A stretch of DNA of 64,000 nt from Taudactylus pleione (Eukaryota > Chordata > Amphibia > Anura > Myobatrachidae). Positions within the stretch are counted from its first letter, which is position 1. Each line of letters starts with the position of its first letter. The position numbers and the translations under genes are program-made. Of the stretch, positions 40,101 through 46,100 are shown piece by piece. Location: NCBI GenBank assembly GCA_031769625.1, contig JAUIMM010000017.1, positions 366,501 through 430,500 of the forward strand. The letters run 5' to 3'. The notes under the pieces are model-generated. The model was not told the DNA's origin, ran no database searches, and worked only from the letters and a program-made list of their open reading frames with translations.

Positions 40101-43100
40101 TTTGCATAAAGTTGAAGAAGCAATGTCGTCAAAACATGCAGCATCCGACTCAGAATCAGGCCCACTCTGAGAGGTCAATCAAGCAAAAATTAATAAAGAA
40201 ATAAAAACAATCAATTAAAATTTTTACATCCAGGCACATTAAAGTGTACCTGACATCTACAGGGCAGAAAACATTAAATGTTTGGCATCTGATAACCAGA
40301 CAGGAGATCCTGACTGGCCATTCTGATTGTATTTTAAATACATCACAGTGACCTACGGATAGACATTGACCATTGATGTTTAGCAAACATCAGTGGTTTG
40401 CTACCAGTGGTCAATGTGTTGCCTTCAAAAACAGAGTTCCAATGGTGATGCAACATTTTTTTTACCCTAACCACATGTCACTTAACCACACCCTACTGTC
40501 AACCGTCTCTTAGCCCCATCCTCCTTCTCTTATTGGTCAGCCGTTTTCCTGTGTCCACACTCGTGCTGCCCACCGGTGTTTTTTAAATATCAATGGTTTT
40601 TCATTGATGTCCATCCACAGTTGCATAGTGATTGGTGGATGGCAATGGTCATCCACCAATCAGGATGCAGATATGGGCATGGCTATGCTAAATTGGCTCC
40701 CCTGGATTCACCACTGGACATCACTGAGACATGAGGAAAGCTGTGATGTCACTAGTACGAAATAAATTGGAAGGCTACATATTGTTCAGTCTGGTCCTGT
40801 TCTAGGTCTAATATAATGAAGCAAAACTAGGAAAGGTCCTACGGGTACTAAGCCTTTTCTGGGTGAAACAACATTAACCATTCATAGCATTCTGTTTGCC
40901 TTTGGAGCCGTAAACTGCAATCTGTGTCTGACATTGATGCATTGCCTGCGACAGTAGAAATATCTGTTCATCTCTGGTGATGACATCATCCGTATCCACC
41001 TGTAACAATGAAAGAAAGAGTTAAATGTTATGCTAGAATGACAAGAAAGTTCTTCTTAAATACAGATCACAGTATTCCATCCAATTCTTTTTGAAAAACA
41101 TGAGTCCATGTTATATATAAATTGCACAAGTGTCACACACTTGGAGAGAATATGGGTGGGATGTACTAAGCCGCCAATTATCGGGTACATACCGGCGATA
41201 ATATAGCCAGTATTTATCTAGAAAATTGCAAAGGACAGCTCCATCGGTGGCAGCCAGGTCAGCATAGCAGGGGGGATGTAGCGTGGCATAAGGGGGCGCA
41301 GTGGGGACATTATGCTTTAATGGGGACAGAGCAGGGGGAGTGACTGAGCAAGCACGTCATCATGGCCTCACCCTGGTTACTGGCATTGTGAAGCATGGGC
41401 GGGGCCACGATGACATGATTTGCATCACCACACCCCCACCCTGCTGTGGAGGTGTTTGTGTGATGATGCGGGTCAGGAGACTTGTTCACCTTTCCAGGGG
41501 GCCAGGAGTGCCACCCAATTTTTGGAAGCCTCCTGGCCAGTCTGGGAGGGTAGGCAAGTATGTGATAACCACTGTAGCCATGTGCAGGAGTTCTGAGAAA
41601 GGAGTGAATTGACCACTGATGCTATCACTTCACTCTTAAGACATTGCAGGGCCAGGCTCCCTGTCCCTGCATATGTATATAAAAAAAATCTGGCGGTATA
41701 TAATTTCTTTTTGCACCGAAATGATACTCAGGGCCGTAACTAGGGTAGTGCGACCAGTGCCATGGCACAGGGCACCGCAGGGCAGGAGGCGCTGTTTGGG
41801 CCTGTCAATTTTCCTATTTATTATCATTCTCACTTGTAGCTTCCTCTTCTTTTATCCCCAGCATCTCCTGGCCTCCCCTATCTCTTCCCTGGCCCTTCCA
41901 CCTAAGGCCATGCCCCTTTTTCAGGTGCACTATCTTATGTCCCTATTTAAAAAATGGGGGAGGGGGGCACCAATATTATCTCGGGCACAGGGCACCAAAA
42001 AGTCTAGGTACGGCTCTGATGATACTCTCCAACGGTTTATGTAAGGATGACAGTGCATTCAACAAACGTCTTCCCTTTTGGTGGAGACAACCACAACAGT
42101 ACAGAACAACAATATTTTGCAATTACAATATCATTTGACACTTCTGTAACGCGCAATTATATTTTATTTTACTGGAACACAATCTCCGTCAGCTGGACCA
42201 ACTGGAACTTTTCGAAAGGTAAGGTGTTAAGAACAGAAGCACATTACAAAAACATACAACCTAGCTATTACCGACTAATCACTATCAAATTCAACAATAA
42301 GAAGTTAAAGGATAATAACAATTGTTCTGTTGATATTACTAAATCTCTACGTTTTATGGTAATTTTCTGCTGGCCAGCAAGTAATTAAAATGACAGTTTA
42401 ATGGTTTCGTTCGGGGTTAACCACACTGTCGGTGCACTTAACGTTGCCCGGGTTAATGGATTCCAGAAGAAATAGCAGTTTATTACATGTTACAATCTTC
42501 CTATACTTGCATGAATTACTTATTAAAAGATACTCAAATCCTTTCCTTAGTGTGGTGAATTGCTGTAGCAACTTATCCTGTTATACTTTATTTAGTTACT
42601 CTATTATCTCCTTTATGGCTTCAAAAGCAAGGTTCCATAAAATTAGTATATGGTAACTATGTGTCCATTTAGTCACAAAATAGTTGTAAGCTTTTGGCTA
42701 CACTGCAATCTCTGTAGTCACACTGTTAGGTATTTCTATAAGTAATTCACTGCTGGTGCCTTGTAGTTAATTTATCTTTTCTGTCACTGGTAATCTCTCC
42801 TGACTGGTGAGTAGTGATGCTAAGTCCTGCAGGCTATCCCTAACAGTGCCCTGCTGACTCCATTGTCTGTGTGCCTTAAAGGTATTGAATGAGATAGTGC
42901 TGCAGCTGATAGCTAACTGAAGTCCCCATAGTCTATAGAAAACTGACACAGCAGGGAAAACAGTCTGGCTATCAAGGTAATGGTCAGTTCTTAGAGATTA
43001 TGGCAATGGTTCACTGAATGGGATTGTCTGAATGAAGCCTGAGGTAGCGTATGTATGAGGTGAGCTAGGCTTTGCAGTATTCACTACCAGGGCCGAAACT

Positions 43101-46100
43101 AGGATATCTGTCACCCGGTGCAAGGTAGCAATTTTGTGCCCCCTCCCTTACCGTACCTGGATTTTGTCCTTGCTCCTCCATAAGGCAGTGCACTAGTCAA
43201 ACGTCCCTGGTATAGTGACTAACATTATTCCACACACAATAATGCCCATTACACCTTATGCCACACACTGTAATGCCTATTACCAAAGTGCCACTTACAT
43301 ATTTGCCAGACACTATTTTATGCCCCACAGTAAGACTTCTAATTACTTTAAAATTACCTGCTCGTTGTCATGGGTTTTATGCTCATTGCCAGGGGGTTTC
43401 ACGGGAGAAGATGCAGCTTTCAGCATCTTCTCCCAGCACTTCAGCTGGCCTAACAGACACTAGAGGTCCAGTAAGGACCTCTAGCATCTGTCTCCTCCTT
43501 GGCAGCGGCCATTTTTGGATGGCCGTTTTCTGACTCTCCAGCCTCCAAGCCACCGTGAGTCATCCCTTTTTCACACCCTGCATTCCGGCACCCGGTGCAC
43601 ATGCACCTCTAGCCCCCCCCTAGTTGCGGCCCTGTCACTACTCTCCCCTCCGCCGACCAGTCTCGCCTATGAGTGGCACTATATACTGCTCCTCAAACCC
43701 AGGGCCATCTCTTCCATTGGGCTTTTAGGGCAGTTGCCCAAGGGCCCAAAGCTTCAAGGGGCTTTCCAGCCCCCTGCAGCCGCTGCCTGTTACTAAATTT
43801 TGTATTTTTTTTTAAAGCACTAGTCAGTGCTAGTAGATGTCCCCCCCATGACGAGCGACCCCCCCCCCTTCCCCTGCAGCCATGGGCAGTCTGTGTCTCT
43901 GTGACACAGGCTGCACCGCGTGTGTAGCGCTGACCGGACGGAGTTCGGTCAGTACTACACAGTGACAAACACACAGCCACCGGTGCTGGCAGCTGTGTAT
44001 TTGTTTTAGCAGCCGATGAGAGTCAGACAGACTCATGACGTCTCTCCCATAATGCAGAGCCGCCCAGCCTGGGAGGATGGACAGAGGAGCGGATGGCGGC
44101 GGCGGGGATACAGGTAAGTGTTTATCTTTTATTTATCTACTGGGGGGGACTACTACTGGGGTCAATACAAGGGGGGGGGACTACTACTGGGGCAATACAA
44201 GGGGGGGACTACTACTGGGGGCAATACAAGGGGGGACTATGATGGGGCAATACAAGGGGGGAACTACTACTGGGGGAAATACAAGGGGGGTAACTACTAC
44301 TGTGGAAAATACAAGGGGGTTCCACTACTGGGGGCACTACAAGGGGGGGATTACTACTGGGGGGTAATACAAGGGGGAGACTACTACTGGGGGCAATACT
44401 CCTGGGAACAACAACTAGGGGCACTGCAAGGGGGGGACAACTACTAGGGGCACTACAAGGGGAGGGGACTACTACTAGGGGCACTGCATAGGGGAGGACT
44501 ACCACTGTGGGCTCTGCATCGGGGAACCACTACTGGGGGCTCTATATAAAGGGCAATACTGGGGGTACTGCATAGGGGGGACTACAACTGGGACCACTAT
44601 TTAAAGGGCACTGCATAAGGGGTATCACTATTGGGGACACTGCATGGGGGTCTACTGTTGGGGGCACTATATAAGGGGCATTGCATAGGGGGTACCACTA
44701 CTGAGGAAACTGCATTGGGGGGACTACTACTGGGGGCACTATATAAGGGGCATACTACTGGGGACACAATGGGTGGGTAGGGGCCCCAGTGCATTGCTTT
44801 GCCCAGGGCCCACACTGCTGTTAAAACAGCAATGCTCAAACCACTCCTTCAGCTTCGGCTCCTTCTGACAGGCTCCACCCCGGCCGCACCTCCTTCAATC
44901 GTGGGTACTGCTGGGCTGTATCTTCCGGCAGATAGAGGAGGAGACAACCTGCCTCCCTGGGGTGCCGTCCGGTCTACTCTCACTGTCTTCACTTTGCTCT
45001 CTGGCTAACCGAAAACACTGCCCCCTCAGGTAAACATGCAGCGTAGTACTTTGCTTGCTTTGGCTACCTCAGGACCAACTGCCTAACAGTCTCTGGCTGG
45101 ACCCTTCTATAAACGTGCTCCAGGCTTGAGCACGGGCCAACTGATTTCACCTGCCATCCTCACATGCTGGTCGGCTCACTGTATGCCAATAGGAGTCTCT
45201 TGTGCCTTCAGGACTTCCCCCTTCAAAGATGTAATAGATCAGTCCTTGCCTCGTTAGTCCCTTAAGTGCTGCCATGCTGGGTTTCTTCCCGAAGAGTCCA
45301 TCAGTTCTTCAGGGGGAACATCCCCAGTTACCATTTTACTTAAGTGTTCATAAATAAAATTACACATAACACTCATTTTGGGTGAATAGCAATTTATCAT
45401 CCCCTTCTACAACAATGGGGTATAGAGCAGGAGGTGTATGACATTCCTGTTGCATTTGGGATGAAAGCACTGCGACCGAGGTTCCTGGCTGGGATCGCCA
45501 TCATGACCATCAATGGTTGCGATGGTGTATGGTGCCGGGCCTCCCAGAAAACAGGATGGACATTTCCGGGAACACCGGCTGACCCCACTCCCGCACCGCC
45601 CATTAAATGCCTTTGCCTGTCAGTCAGGCAGAGGCATCGAAGGGGCTGTGTGATATTACGCAGGACCCATTCTGCACACTCGCAAAATGGGTTCTGCGCA
45701 CGCGCAGATTCCCCTTAATCTGTATTCTGCTTCACTCAATAAAAATGATAGTTAAAAAAAAAGTGTACATAAAATTTGCGTATATCTGCTATTGTGCTCT
45801 GCTGTACATCTTGTCAGCATGTGTGCAGGTATTATTCCAGGCATAGATACGTCACATACACTTACACCAATGGTTTTAACCATTTGTTTTGTTTGCAATA
45901 TACACATTGACTATTAGAAATCAATAGTACTTAAATAAAAACTCTGTAGTGCAACAGAAACAATTCTCCATCTCATGTAGGGAAAGAAAATAAATATGAG
46001 CTGTAATATGGACATAAAAGCATACTATATGGGCAAGCAATGAAGAAAGTATTCGCAACAACCAAGAGCAAAATGTGAAATCACCATCATCCACTATAAC

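Noticed and set aside
41673..42044. 123-codon frame, similar to one at 54031-54477
   Set aside because: Both lie in copies of one hAT MITE family. Shared translation reflects the repeat, not a conserved gene.
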